Both the position numbers and the translations under genes were made by a program. This document shows positions 8,547-18,203 of a DNA stretch of 64,000 bases, in pieces. The notes beneath the pieces are model-generated. The model was not told the DNA's origin. It was given only the letters and a program-made list of their open reading frames with translations, and searched no databases. Position 1 is the stretch's first letter, and the number at the start of each line of letters is the position of its first letter. The stretch comes from Rhodospirillaceae bacterium (GTDB lineage Bacteria; Pseudomonadota; Alphaproteobacteria; Dongiales; Dongiaceae), in contig SSEL01000013.1 of the NCBI GenBank assembly GCA_008012315.1, positions 109,175 through 173,174 of the forward strand, read 5' to 3'.

Positions 8547-9698
8547 ATGGCCAAGGAATTTTCTACGGTGCGCTCCATGGTGGAAGCACTGACGCCGAGT
8601 TACCCGGTCTATTGTCTGAGGCCCCAGGTTATCGCCAACGCCGCCAATCGGTTTCTCGACCTGTTTCCCGGCCGCGTGCTTTATGCGGTGAAATGCAATC
8701 CACATCCTGAAGTGCTGAAGGCGCTGTATCGCGCTGGCATCCGGCATTTCGATACGGCCTCGCTGCCGGAAATCGCCCAGGTGCGCGAGGGCTTTCCCGA
8801 TGCGGCCTGTTACTTCATGCATCCGGTGAAGGGACGGGCGGTCATCGGCACGGCATCGCGCGTCTATAACGTCGATACCTATGTGATCGACCATCCGCGC
8901 GAACTGGATAAGATCCTCGACGAAACCGATGGCGGCGAAGGCGTCACGATTTTTGTCCGGGTGAAGACACCGCCGGTCGAAGGCGCCTTCTATCATCTTT
9001 CCGCCAAATTCGGCGCCGAGCCCGACGAGGCCGCCACGATGCTGCGTGAGGCGAAGTCGCGCGGCTGCCAGGTCGGCATCGCCTTCCATGTCGGCTCGCA
9101 ATGCCTGGTGCCCGGCGCCTATGGCGTCGCGCTGAAGCTGGTCGGCGAGGTGATCCAAAAGGCCAAGGTCGAGCTGGCCGGCCTCGATATCGGCGGCGGT
9201 TTTCCCGCCGAATATATCGGCACCAATATGCCGCCTTTGGAGGATTTCATTCGCGAGATCGAAGAGGGCGTGAAGGCATTGCGCCTGCGCCGCGATTGCG
9301 TGTTGATGTGTGAGCCGGGCCGGGCACTGGTCGCCCATGGCATCTCGCTGGTCGTGCAGGTGCAGTTGCGCAAGGGCGATCAGCTTTACATCAATGACGG
9401 TATTTATGGCTCGCTGTCGGAAATGGTGGATGCGGGCATCCGCCTGCCGGCGCGTCTGCTGCGGTTGAAGGGCGAGCCTTCGACCGAGATGCGGGACTTC
9501 ACGCTCAACGGGCCGACCTGTGACTCACTCGATGTCCTGCCATCGACCTTCAGCCTGCCGGCCGATGTGGAGGAGGGCGACTGGATCGAGATCGACCGCG
9601 TCGGCGCCTATTCCCATGCGCTCGCCACCCGCTTCAACGGCTTCTACCCGGAAACGCTGGTGACGGTGCATGACGAGCCGTTGTCACACCAACGCTGA
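8547..9698 (+). CDS. Type III PLP-dependent decarboxylase, ornithine decarboxylase-like
   Basis: Fold-type III (alanine-racemase-like) decarboxylase of 383 aa, likely ornithine (possibly lysine) to the diamine, feeding polyamine synthesis. YAVKCNPHPEVL carries the PLP lysine (K49); HVGSQC, LDIGGGFPAEY and CEPGRALVA form the phosphate and barrel motifs. NGPTCDSLD (C325) is the catalytic cysteine motif typical of ornithine decarboxylases. An upstream in-frame start at 8481 exists; ATG 8547 was chosen because GGAGGT precedes it by 12 nt and homologues begin near this residue. Ornithine against lysine preference cannot be decided by eye. Confidence 0.88.
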   Translation: MAKEFSTVRSMVEALTPSYPVYCLRPQVIANAANRFLDLFPGRVLYAVKCNPHPEVLKALYRAGIRHFDTASLPEIAQVREGFPDAACYFMHPVKGRAVIGTASRVYNVDTYVIDHPRELDKILDETDGGEGVTIFVRVKTPPVEGAFYHLSAKFGAEPDEAATMLREAKSRGCQVGIAFHVGSQCLVPGAYGVALKLVGEVIQKAKVELAGLDIGGGFPAEYIGTNMPPLEDFIREIEEGVKALRLRRDCVLMCEPGRALVAHGISLVVQVQLRKGDQLYINDGIYGSLSEMVDAGIRLPARLLRLKGEPSTEMRDFTLNGPTCDSLDVLPSTFSLPADVEEGDWIEIDRVGAYSHALATRFNGFYPETLVTVHDEPLSHQR

Positions 9699-9710
9699 TA
9701 CCGGCCTCGC

Positions 9711-10568
9711 ATGATGACAGCACGACAGGATGGATTTCTCGGCCTCAGTTCCGCCGGTTTTCATCATGCCGCCTTTCTCGATTGGGGCGATCCGGCATCC
9801 GCCAGGCCCGTCACCATCTGCGTGCATGGGCTGACGCGCAACAGCCATGACTTCGACATGCTGGCCGCCGCCTTGGCCGATGATGGGCGGGTGATTTGCC
9901 CGGATATCGTTGGCCGCGGCGCCAGCGACTGGCTGGGCAATCCGGCCGATTACAGCTACCCGCAATATCTGTCGGACATGACCGCCTTGATCGCCCGGTT
10001 GCAGGCGGAGGCCGTCGATTGGATCGGCACCTCCATGGGCGGCCTGATCGGCATGCTGCTGGCGGCACAGCCGAACACGCCGATCAAACGGTTGGTGCTG
10101 AACGATATTGGTCCCTTCATCGGCAAGGCTGCGTTGCAGCGCATTTCCGATTATGTCGGGCTGGATTATCGTTTCTCTTCGGTCGAGGCGCTGGAACGGC
10201 ATCTGCGCAAGATCCACGCCCCCTTCGGTCCCTTGACGGATAGGCAATGGGCGCATATGGCCCATCATGGCAGCCGGCAATTGGCTGACGGGAATTTCGG
10301 CCTCGCTTACGATCCGCACATTGCCGACAATGTGAAGCTTGCCATCGCTGATGTCGATCTCTGGTCGATCTGGGACCGCATCGCCTGTCCGGTGCTTGTC
10401 CTGCGTGGTGCCGATTCCGACATCCTCTCGCCCGAGACCGCGCAGGCAATGACCGAGCGCGGCCCGCGCGCAAAATTGGCGACATTTCCCGATATTGGTC
10501 ACGCCCCGGCGCTGATGAGTGGCGATCAGATCGATATCGTCCGTTCGTGGTTGGCCGATCATCGCTGA
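9711..10568 (+). CDS. Alpha/beta hydrolase
   Basis: A 285-aa alpha/beta-hydrolase fold protein. TICVHGLTRNSHDFDML gives the oxyanion-hole HG motif. GTSMGGLIGML is the nucleophile elbow (catalytic Ser). GADSDILS supplies the Asp and PDIGHAPALM the His, so the triad is complete. The substrate is unknown; cytosolic, no signal peptide. It starts 12 nt after the decarboxylase stop and a second unrelated alpha/beta hydrolase follows 11 nt later, so the three may form one transcript. Confidence 0.85.
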   Translation: MMTARQDGFLGLSSAGFHHAAFLDWGDPASARPVTICVHGLTRNSHDFDMLAAALADDGRVICPDIVGRGASDWLGNPADYSYPQYLSDMTALIARLQAEAVDWIGTSMGGLIGMLLAAQPNTPIKRLVLNDIGPFIGKAALQRISDYVGLDYRFSSVEALERHLRKIHAPFGPLTDRQWAHMAHHGSRQLADGNFGLAYDPHIADNVKLAIADVDLWSIWDRIACPVLVLRGADSDILSPETAQAMTERGPRAKLATFPDIGHAPALMSGDQIDIVRSWLADHR

Positions 10569-10579
10569 AGAGACGTCCG

Positions 10580-11533
10580 ATGGCGGAATCCTTCAACATT
10601 CCCAGCTTCTTTCCGCGCTTTCCCTGGCTCGGCGGCGATCTGCAAACCCTGCGTAATGTCCTGCGCCCACCTGGGCAGCAGCTCGAGAACTGGCCGGGTG
10701 AAAAACTGTGCTTCCCCATGTCGGATGGCAGCGGCGATGAGTTGATCGGCCATCTTCACCGTCCCCTGGTGGAAACGAACCGGCCGCTCGTCATCCTGAT
10801 CCACGGCCTGACCGGCAGCATGGAAAGTGGCTATATCCAGGTTTCCGCGCGTCATTTGCTGCGCGAAGGTTTTCCCGTCCTGCGCCTCAATCTGCGCGGC
10901 GCCGGACCCAGCCGGGGCAAGACACACGCCTTCTATCATGCCGGCCGCAGCGACGATCTGCATCAGGCGATCGGGCAATTGGATGGCCGGCACATCGCCA
11001 ACGGCCTCTGCCTCGTCGGCTATTCGCTGGGCGCCAATCTGATGCTGAAATACCTGGCGGAACGTGCGGCACTGGCGCCCGTCCTGGCGGCGGTCAGCGT
11101 CTCGGCACCAATTGACCTCGCCGTGACGCAACGGCGCATCGGTGCCTGGCGCAATCGACGCTATCACGATTTCCTGTTGGCGGAGATGAAACGCGAGCGG
11201 CCTTGCCCGGACGATATCCGCAAGATCATCGATTTCGACCATCGGGTGGTGGCGCCGGCGAACGGTTTCGCCGATGCGCACGACTATTACCGGCAATCCT
11301 CGGCGAAGCCTTTATTGTGCGAGATTCACCGGCCGACCCTGCTGATCCATGCCGCCAATGATCCCTGGATTCCGGCCTCGATCTATCGCGATATCGATTG
11401 GTCGAAACATCGCCGGCTGCGCTTGCTGATGCCGCGTTCCGGCGGCCATGTCGGCTTCCACGGCTGGCGCCTGGACCGGCCCTGGCATGATCTCGCGATC
11501 CGCCAGTTCCTGACGGCTGCGTCGGCGGCCTAG
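10580..11533 (+). CDS. YheT-family alpha/beta hydrolase
   Basis: Hydrolase of 317 aa resembling the YheT/ABHD1-3 group of esterases. FPWLGGDLQTLRNVLRP near the N-terminus and LRGAGPSRGKTHAFYHAGRS are group features. VILIHGLTGSMESGYI gives the oxyanion hole, LVGYSLGANLMLKYL the nucleophile Ser, and GGHVGFHGW the histidine. The ATG at 10580 was preferred over the frame opening at 10547, which lies inside the upstream gene. The stop codon TAG forms the first bases of the structured repeat at 11531-11667. Confidence 0.82.
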   Translation: MAESFNIPSFFPRFPWLGGDLQTLRNVLRPPGQQLENWPGEKLCFPMSDGSGDELIGHLHRPLVETNRPLVILIHGLTGSMESGYIQVSARHLLREGFPVLRLNLRGAGPSRGKTHAFYHAGRSDDLHQAIGQLDGRHIANGLCLVGYSLGANLMLKYLAERAALAPVLAAVSVSAPIDLAVTQRRIGAWRNRRYHDFLLAEMKRERPCPDDIRKIIDFDHRVVAPANGFADAHDYYRQSSAKPLLCEIHRPTLLIHAANDPWIPASIYRDIDWSKHRRLRLLMPRSGGHVGFHGWRLDRPWHDLAIRQFLTAASAA

Positions 11534-11667
11534 AACCGGATCGGTTTTAGACGGGATCGCTTGGCGATTTTGCCTAAAACGTGAATCCGCCTCTGATTAA
11601 TAAGATAGAGGGCGATTCACGTCTTTGATGGAAGCACAATGCTTCCATCAAAGACGATCGTGTTCTA
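11531..11667. repeat. Three-hairpin intergenic palindromic element, copy 1
   Basis: A closing stem (TAGAAC at 11531-11536 with GTTCTA at 11662-11667, a 2x2 internal loop, then GATCG at 11539-11543 with CGATC at 11655-11659) encloses three hairpins. The first is 11544-11580 (GTTTTAG...CTAAAAC), the second 11581-11620 (GTGAATC...GATTCAC), the third 11621-11655 with perfect arms GTCTTTGATGGAAGC and its complement around ACAAT. It lies between convergent genes and begins in the stop codon of the hydrolase. A second copy in opposite orientation is at 36169-36304. Confidence 0.85.
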
Positions 11668-11685
11668 GAAGCTCACGGCGAGCCG

Positions 11686-12399
11686 TTAAGCGCCGCCCAT
11701 ATAGATATCCATGATCTGGCGATCGTCGCGCACGTCACTCGGTGTGCCCTCGAAGCGCTTTTCGCCGGCGGCAAGAATATAGATCTTGTCGGCGATGGGC
11801 ATGGCCTCGCGGATGTTCTGCTCGACCATCAGGATGCCGATACCCTGGCCAGTCAGCCCGGTGATGCGCTCCAGCGTCTCGATCACCATGGCCGGCGACA
11901 GGCCAGCCGAGGGCTCATCGAGCAGGATGAAGCGGGGTTCGGAGACCAGGGCGCGCGCAAGCGACAGCATCGCCTGCTCGCCGCCGGAGAGCGATCCCGC
12001 CGCCGTCCGCCGGCGCCGCGCCAGCGAGGGATACTGGTCGATCAGCGCCTCGATACGCTTGTCCACCAGGCGCTTGTCGGCAATCGCATAGCCGCCCATG
12101 CGCAGGTTCTCCATCACCGTCAGGCGCGGGAACACGCCGCCGCCCTGCGGCATCAGCACCAGGCCCTGCCGAACGATCTCATGGACGGCGAGATTGGAGA
12201 GCGTCGCACCGTCCAGGCTGGCGCTGCCGCTCCAGACCGGCAGGGCCCCGGCGATGGCCTTGAGAAGGGTGGATTTTCCGCATCCGTTCGGCCCGAAGAT
12301 GCAGGTGATCTTGCCGGCCTCGGCACTCAGCGACACGCCGTGGACGATCTCCTGCTTGCCGTAGCCGGTAACGATGTTTTCGGCGGCGAGTGTGGTCAT
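11686..12399 (-). CDS. livF: Branched-chain-amino-acid-type ABC transporter ATP-binding protein LivF (system A)
   Basis: ATPase subunit of a LivFGHMK-type (HAAT family) importer, 237 aa. Walker A is GPNGCGKST, the signature is SLSGGEQAMLSLARAL, Walker B is FILLDEPSAGLSP, and MVEQN is the switch region typical of LivF. It is the last gene of the minus-strand operon (substrate-binding protein, H, M, G, F) and overlaps livG by 4 nt. The ligand is not fixed by the ATPase; members of this family carry branched-chain amino acids, amides, urea or aromatic acids. Confidence 0.92.
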   Translation of the reverse strand: MTTLAAENIVTGYGKQEIVHGVSLSAEAGKITCIFGPNGCGKSTLLKAIAGALPVWSGSASLDGATLSNLAVHEIVRQGLVLMPQGGGVFPRLTVMENLRMGGYAIADKRLVDKRIEALIDQYPSLARRRRTAAGSLSGGEQAMLSLARALVSEPRFILLDEPSAGLSPAMVIETLERITGLTGQGIGILMVEQNIREAMPIADKIYILAAGEKRFEGTPSDVRDDRQIMDIYMGGA

Positions 12400-13166
12400 T
12401 GCGGCCGCCCCAGATAGGTCTGCATGACTTCGGAATTGCGCACGATGTCTTCGAAAGCACCACTGGTCACCACGCGGCCGGCATCCATCACGATGATGCG
12501 GTCGCAGACATTGCGCACCATCTCCATGTCATGCTCGATGATGAGGAAGGAAATGCCGCGCTCGCGCAGCCGCGCGATCGCTTCGAGGATGATCTTGCGG
12601 ATATTCGGATGCACGCCCGCCGTTACCTCATCGAGCAGGATCAGCGAGGCCTGCCGCATGACGACGCGGCCGAATTCCAGCAGCTTCTGCTGACCGCCGG
12701 AAAGGTCCGAGGCGCGGTTCTCGGCGACAGGTTCAAGCTTGAGCAGCGCAAGCGTCTCGGCCGCGCGCTCCTTTGCGCCGTGCCAGTGGCCTTGGGCCGC
12801 GGCTGCCAGCAGATTTTCCGTCACGGTCATATTGTCGAACATGGCGGGGATCTGGAAGGTGCGGGCCAGTCCCAGCCGCGCGATCCGATGCGCGTTCATG
12901 CCGGCGATCTCGTGGCCGTCGAAACTGATCTGACCACTATCCGGCTTTACCGTGCCGGCAACGAGGCTGAACAGCGTCGATTTGCCGGAACCGTTCGGCC
13001 CGATCAACCCGGCGATCTCGCGCCGGCCGACCTCGAGCGTGACGCCATTGGCGGCCTTGATGCCGCCGAAATGGCGATAAAGATCGCGCACCGCCAGGAT
13101 TGCGTCCGATGCACGGTTCTCCGGGGCCGAACCGCTTTGTGGGGAGGAAGTCGATGCCATGCTCAA
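12396..13166 (-). CDS. livG: Branched-chain-amino-acid-type ABC transporter ATP-binding protein LivG (system A)
   Basis: Second ATPase of system A, 256 aa. Walker A is GPNGSGKST, the signature is DLSGGQQKLLEFGR, and the Walker B region reads LILLDEVTAGVHP, with Val in place of the usual Pro after DE. FLIIEHDMEMV is the LivG switch motif. The first ~18 residues are a low-complexity extension. The ATG overlaps the livM stop by 4 nt; a second ATG two codons in is equally possible. The four transport genes are translationally coupled. Confidence 0.92.
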   Translation of the reverse strand: MSMASTSSPQSGSAPENRASDAILAVRDLYRHFGGIKAANGVTLEVGRREIAGLIGPNGSGKSTLFSLVAGTVKPDSGQISFDGHEIAGMNAHRIARLGLARTFQIPAMFDNMTVTENLLAAAAQGHWHGAKERAAETLALLKLEPVAENRASDLSGGQQKLLEFGRVVMRQASLILLDEVTAGVHPNIRKIILEAIARLRERGISFLIIEHDMEMVRNVCDRIIVMDAGRVVTSGAFEDIVRNSEVMQTYLGRPQ

Positions 13167-14149
13167 CCGCGTCCTCCCTCGCCACCGCCGACAAGTTTAC
13201 CGACCGCCTTATCCAGGACCGTGCCCGACTTGGTGCTGCGCCGGGTGAAAAGACCGGCAATGCCATCGGGCAGGAACAGCACGACCAGCACGATCGCCGC
13301 ACCGAGAATGGCGATATAGAAGGCCGTATCGCCCCAATGCATCCAGATCAGGCGGTTGATGACGAACAGGCCGACGCCACCAATGGCCGGCCCCCTCAGG
13401 CTGCCCAGGCCACCCAGCAGCACCATCACCACCATCTGGTCGGTGATGTCGCCGCCGAAGACGCTCTTCGGGTTGATGAAGGTGACCCAATAGGCGAAGA
13501 TCGCGCCGAACACGGAGGCCGTCACGGCGCTCAGCACGAAGGTCTGCAGCTTCACCAGCGAGGTGTTGATCCCCATCGCTTCGGCCGCCGCTTCATGGTC
13601 GCGCAGCGCCTTGACCTTCAGCCCGAAGCGAGAATGTTCGAACAGCGCCCAGGTGATGAGATATGTCAGCACGGCGGCGCCGACCATTGTGTAATAGAAG
13701 AAGCGCTCATTGAGGAAAGGCGGCAGGTTCAGGCCACCGATCCCTCCGGTGAAGTTCATCACATTGGCGAACTGGGTCAGCGCTTCGGCGAAGGCCCAGG
13801 TGGCAATGGCGAAATAAGCGCCGCGCAGGCGCAGCGTCGGGCCGCCGACGACGACGGCGCAGATCGCCGTGACCGCGATGCCGGCAGGGATGGTAACGAA
13901 GAAGGGCAGGTTGATCGGATCGCCCATCAGCAGCGCCGTGGTATAGGCACCCAGGCCGAAGAAAGCGGATTGACCGAAGTTGATATAGCCGGCATAGCCG
14001 CCCAGCATGTTCCACGAGCAGGCCAGGCCCGCCCACATCAGCGCACCCGTGGCGATGCGCAGCCAGTAGTTATTGACGAACGTCGGCATCAGCGCCAAGA
14101 CGACGACGATGGCGACAGGGATGATGAGGCCGGCCCAGCGTGATTTCAT
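13163..14149 (-). CDS. livM: Branched-chain-amino-acid-type ABC transporter permease LivM (system A)
   Basis: Integral membrane permease, 328 aa, about nine hydrophobic segments. NMLGGYAGYINFGQSAFFGL is the LivM signature after the first helices, and LLGGLGSLRGPAIGGV near the C-terminus is the EAA-like loop that contacts the ATPases. It ends inside the livG start and lies 10 nt downstream of livH. Compared with the LivM of system B at 31310-32860 it lacks the long N-terminal extension, so the two operons are not recent duplicates. Confidence 0.92.
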   Translation of the reverse strand: MKSRWAGLIIPVAIVVVLALMPTFVNNYWLRIATGALMWAGLACSWNMLGGYAGYINFGQSAFFGLGAYTTALLMGDPINLPFFVTIPAGIAVTAICAVVVGGPTLRLRGAYFAIATWAFAEALTQFANVMNFTGGIGGLNLPPFLNERFFYYTMVGAAVLTYLITWALFEHSRFGLKVKALRDHEAAAEAMGINTSLVKLQTFVLSAVTASVFGAIFAYWVTFINPKSVFGGDITDQMVVMVLLGGLGSLRGPAIGGVGLFVINRLIWMHWGDTAFYIAILGAAIVLVVLFLPDGIAGLFTRRSTKSGTVLDKAVGKLVGGGEGGRG

Positions 14150-14159
14150 GTCGGCCGCC

Positions 14160-15032
14160 TCACAAACCGCGCTTGAGTATCCCGCGCGGGGATACCAGCA
14201 GGACCAGGAACAATGTGGCGAAGATCGCCAGCAGCGAATAGCTCGACCCCACGTAAGTCGACACGAAGGCCTCGATGGTGCCGAGCATCAGCGCGGCCAC
14301 CAAAGCGCCGCCGACCGAACCCAGCCCGGCCAGCACGGCAACGAAGAAGGCAAACAGCGTGTAGCGCAGGCCGACTTCCGGGTTGACCGAGAAGATCGCC
14401 GCCATCAGCACGCCGGCCATGGCGGTGATGCCGGCATAGAGGCCGTAGACATTGGCGCTGAGGCGCCGGATGTTCACACCCATCAGTGCTGCATTCTGGC
14501 GGTTCTCGGCCGTCGCACGGATCGCCAGGCCGTAGCGGGTGCGGTAGAGGAACAGGAAAAGCCCGCCGGCGATGACGATGGCAAAGACGGCGGCGGCAAC
14601 CCGGATCATGGGCACGGTGACCGGCCCGATGGTCAGGCTTTCGCCGCTCAATGCGGTCGGCACGCTATGGGTATTGAAGCCCCAGGCCGTCAGCATGCCG
14701 CCGCGCAGCAGCGTGAACAGGCCAAAAGTCAGCGCCAGGGCCATCAGTTCGGGCCGCGCCGTCCGGCTGTTGCGAACATTATAGAGGATCGGGCCGATCA
14801 GATAGCCGATCGCGCCGAACAGCAGGAAGGCCACCGGTATGGCCAGGAAGCCGTCGAGTTTCAGCAGGGCGCTTATGTAATAGGCGAGATAGCCACCCAG
14901 CACGACCCAGCCGCCGACGGCGAAGTCGATGACATGCAGTACGCCGAAGGTGAGCTGGAAGCCGATCGTGAAGGTGGCGATGACGCCGCCGATCAGAAGC
15001 CCGTTGATCAAGGTCTGCAGGAAGAGGTCCAA
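14160..15032 (-). CDS. livH: Branched-chain-amino-acid-type ABC transporter permease LivH (system A)
   Basis: Permease partner of LivM, about 290 aa, mostly hydrophobic. LFLQTLINGLLIGGVIATFT is the typical LivH N-terminus and VAVLAGLGSVGGALVAALM the C-terminal cytoplasmic loop. The start is uncertain. The frame opens at a TTG at 15098, but the TTG at 15032, preceded by GGGGA, puts the N-terminus where LivH proteins normally begin, so it was chosen. There is no ATG in a suitable place. A 300-nt spacer with tandem repeats and a hairpin separates it from the substrate-binding gene. Confidence 0.88.
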   Translation of the reverse strand: MDLFLQTLINGLLIGGVIATFTIGFQLTFGVLHVIDFAVGGWVVLGGYLAYYISALLKLDGFLAIPVAFLLFGAIGYLIGPILYNVRNSRTARPELMALALTFGLFTLLRGGMLTAWGFNTHSVPTALSGESLTIGPVTVPMIRVAAAVFAIVIAGGLFLFLYRTRYGLAIRATAENRQNAALMGVNIRRLSANVYGLYAGITAMAGVLMAAIFSVNPEVGLRYTLFAFFVAVLAGLGSVGGALVAALMLGTIEAFVSTYVGSSYSLLAIFATLFLVLLVSPRGILKRGL

Positions 15033-15184
15033 CTGTTCCCCGTTCTTCGGTTCAGATTGCTTATTGGACAGGATGGACGCAAAGCCTGATTCGGGCAAAT
15101 ACCCATCATCCGAAACAACCGTCTGGTCCGTTCCGCTGGTTTCCCGGTTTCATGGAATCGCTGGTGGCGCGAATGGTTCCCAGA

Positions 15185-15253
15185 GATTCCTGAAACGCCG
15201 GGATCCCGAAACGGCTGGGATTCCCGAAACGCCCGGGATTCCGAAACGACTGG
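15185..15253. repeat. Degenerate 17-18 bp tandem repeat, four units
   Basis: Four consecutive units start at 15185, 15202, 15219 and 15237: GATTCCTGAAACGCCGG, GATCCCGAAACGGCTGG, GATTCCCGAAACGCCCGG and GATTCCGAAACGACTGG. Units share GATNCC-GAAACG and a GG end. They lie in the untranslated spacer between the substrate-binding gene and livH of system A. More degenerate GGTTCC/GGAATC pieces occur just upstream (15130-15184). Confidence 0.8.
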
Positions 15254-15260
15254 AGGGGAT

Positions 15261-15292
15261 GGCCGGGAGAGCGGATTTTCCACCTCCCGGCC
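15261..15292 (-). terminator. Intercistronic hairpin between substrate-binding gene and livH
   Basis: Perfect 9-bp stem GGCCGGGAG (15261-15269) with CTCCCGGCC (15284-15292), 14-nt loop, about 40 nt after the substrate-binding gene stop. No T-run follows in the direction of transcription. It therefore fits an attenuating or mRNA-protecting hairpin, common after highly expressed binding-protein genes, better than a full terminator. Confidence 0.55.
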
Positions 15293-15333
15293 GTCCTCGT
15301 CACTTCCATGTCGGCGTCATTTCCAGACGGATA

Positions 15334-16599
15334 TTACTTCCATGCCGGCAGCGGATAGGTCAGCGCTGCACCGGCGCCGCCTTCATGTCCCACCGCGACG
15401 GTCTTGCCGCCCTGGATCTGGACCAGCACCGGTTCCGGCTGGATGTTGTCGTGGAAATGATCGCCATCCTTCTCGAACTTGATCGGTCCATAGAAGGTAT
15501 GAAGGTCCGTTTCGGCGATGGCGTCCTTCAACGCCACGCGATCCTCCGGCGAAAGCGCCGGCTTCTTGCCCAGCCGCTTGACGGCATCGCCGAAGACGAG
15601 GCCGCTGACCGCACAGCCGGCTTCCGTGTAATCGGGCTCGTGGCCGAATTTCTTCTGCACCATGTCGGCGAAGTCCTTGGCGGTGCCGAAAAGATCGTCC
15701 TTGTAGGGCACCGTCGGCAGCCAGACGACGACGCCGCAGGTGCCGTCTGCATCTGCGGTCAGAGCCTGGGCGAAGGCGGGATCGGTGACGCCGTAATGCA
15801 TGATCAGGGCTTTCGGCCGGAAGTTCAGCGATTTCGAAGTCTTGACCACGTTGATCAGCGGCTCCTCATGTCCGCCCACCGCGACCATATCGGGCTTGAG
15901 TGCCGCGATCTTGGAGATGACGGGGGTGAGATCGCCTTCGGCCGGCACAAGCTCATAGGCCACGAGGTCAAGCCCAGCGGCCTTGGCGCCGTCACGGAAA
16001 CCTTCGCCGGTCTCCTTCGAGAAGGGTTCGTTGACGCCGATCACCGCGACGGTCTTAGGGGCCGGGCTGGCCGCCTTGGCCAGCACGGCGAGCGATTTAC
16101 CGGCCGTGATGTCGACGGCGGGGATGATGCCGAAATTGAACTCGGGCTTTGCCTTCCACACATTGGGCGATTCCGCCGAGCCGGAGATCATCGGCACCTG
16201 GTATTTCTGGCAGATCGGCTGCACGGCAATGGTGGAGCCGCTGGTATAGGGCCCGAACAGGACATCGACCTCATTTTGCACGATCAGCCGTTCAGCCGCA
16301 TCGGCGCCGGTCGCCGGATTGCTTTGGTCGTCGCCGTAGAACATCTCCACCTTGAAGCGGTCGCCGCCAACCTCAACCCCGCCCTTGGCGTTGATGACAT
16401 CGGCCCACATGTCATAACCGCGCTTGGTCAAGTTGCCGCCAAGAATATTCTCGCCCGACAGCGAGGTGATGACGCCTGCCTTGAAAGTCGGCGCATCCGC
16501 ACGTGCCGTTCGAACGAAAGGCATCCCCAAGGCACCTGTTGCCACTGCAGCACCTTCAAGGAAACGGCGCCGTGAAACACCCCTGCTGTTGGTGGACAT
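15334..16599 (-). CDS. ABC transporter substrate-binding protein, LivK-like, Tat-exported (system A)
   Basis: Periplasmic binding protein of 421 aa, type I periplasmic-binding fold (Peripla_BP_6 family). The N-terminus MSTNSRGVSRRRFLEG followed by a hydrophobic stretch and RTARADA is a twin-arginine signal peptide with a cleavage site near ADA. The mature part starts TFKAGVITSLSGENI and includes VDVLFGPYTSGSTIAV, both typical of this family. It heads the minus-strand operon with livHMGF. The RBS GGGGAG is well placed. The ligand cannot be read from the sequence. Confidence 0.9.
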   Translation of the reverse strand: MSTNSRGVSRRRFLEGAAVATGALGMPFVRTARADAPTFKAGVITSLSGENILGGNLTKRGYDMWADVINAKGGVEVGGDRFKVEMFYGDDQSNPATGADAAERLIVQNEVDVLFGPYTSGSTIAVQPICQKYQVPMISGSAESPNVWKAKPEFNFGIIPAVDITAGKSLAVLAKAASPAPKTVAVIGVNEPFSKETGEGFRDGAKAAGLDLVAYELVPAEGDLTPVISKIAALKPDMVAVGGHEEPLINVVKTSKSLNFRPKALIMHYGVTDPAFAQALTADADGTCGVVVWLPTVPYKDDLFGTAKDFADMVQKKFGHEPDYTEAGCAVSGLVFGDAVKRLGKKPALSPEDRVALKDAIAETDLHTFYGPIKFEKDGDHFHDNIQPEPVLVQIQGGKTVAVGHEGGAGAALTYPLPAWK

Positions 16600-16963
16600 G
16601 CTTCGAACTCCCCTTATCCATTATCAGATTGAGAACGGCTATTTTCTGTAATACCAGCACATGTCCCGGGGGCGGACAAGAATTACTTGGGGCGCACCAA
16701 TTTTAAGTGGTGGCTTTCAATAATGGTTCGCCAAGTGGAAAAAAATCAGCACCGCGAAAGGTACTTTCGATACAAATGACGAGCTGTTCGCCAGTAAGCC
16801 TAGGTCAATGTTCTGAGATGTCGGCTTGTCGGCGTTTTCGCCGTTTTTCATCCAGTCGACGTCGTTCCCGGTTCATCGGTCCCAGCCTTGGAAAAATTCC
16901 GGCCTCGGAAAGGTTCCGTCAAGTTGAACTGCCTGGCTTTCTTCGGCATCCGGGAGCGAATAT
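16600..16963. other. Intergenic region between hemB and the system A operon
   Basis: 364 nt without a supported gene. It should hold the promoter of the substrate-binding gene (minus strand, right after a GGGGAG site) and the 3' end of the hemB transcript. No convincing -35/-10 pair or terminator hairpin was seen. A plus-strand frame (16707-16967) is arginine/serine-rich with no recognisable motif and runs antisense into the hemB stop; it was not called. Confidence 0.5.
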
Positions 16964-18082
<1,119 letters not shown>

Positions 18083-18145
18083 TCAGGAATGCGGTCTCTG
18101 AACCGCAATGTATCGGGGCAAAGCGTAAACTTCCATATGCAAGAA

Positions 18146-18174
18146 CGGCCCGCCTGTTATGCCCAGGCGGGCCG
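18146..18174 (-). terminator. Rho-independent-like terminator of metY
   Basis: Perfect 11-bp stem CGGCCCGCCTG (18146-18156) and CAGGCGGGCCG (18164-18174), 7-nt loop, 30 nt after the metY stop. On the minus strand it is followed by TTCTTGC, a weak T tract. It also separates metY from hemB. Confidence 0.7.
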
Positions 18175-18203
18175 ATTGTCGCAGCCGGCAGGCTGAAACC
18201 GGC

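Noticed and set aside
14073..15089. 338-codon plus-strand frame across livH
   Set aside because: Antisense of clear permease genes; composition (Gln/Gly/Asp/Arg-rich) is typical of a shadow frame.
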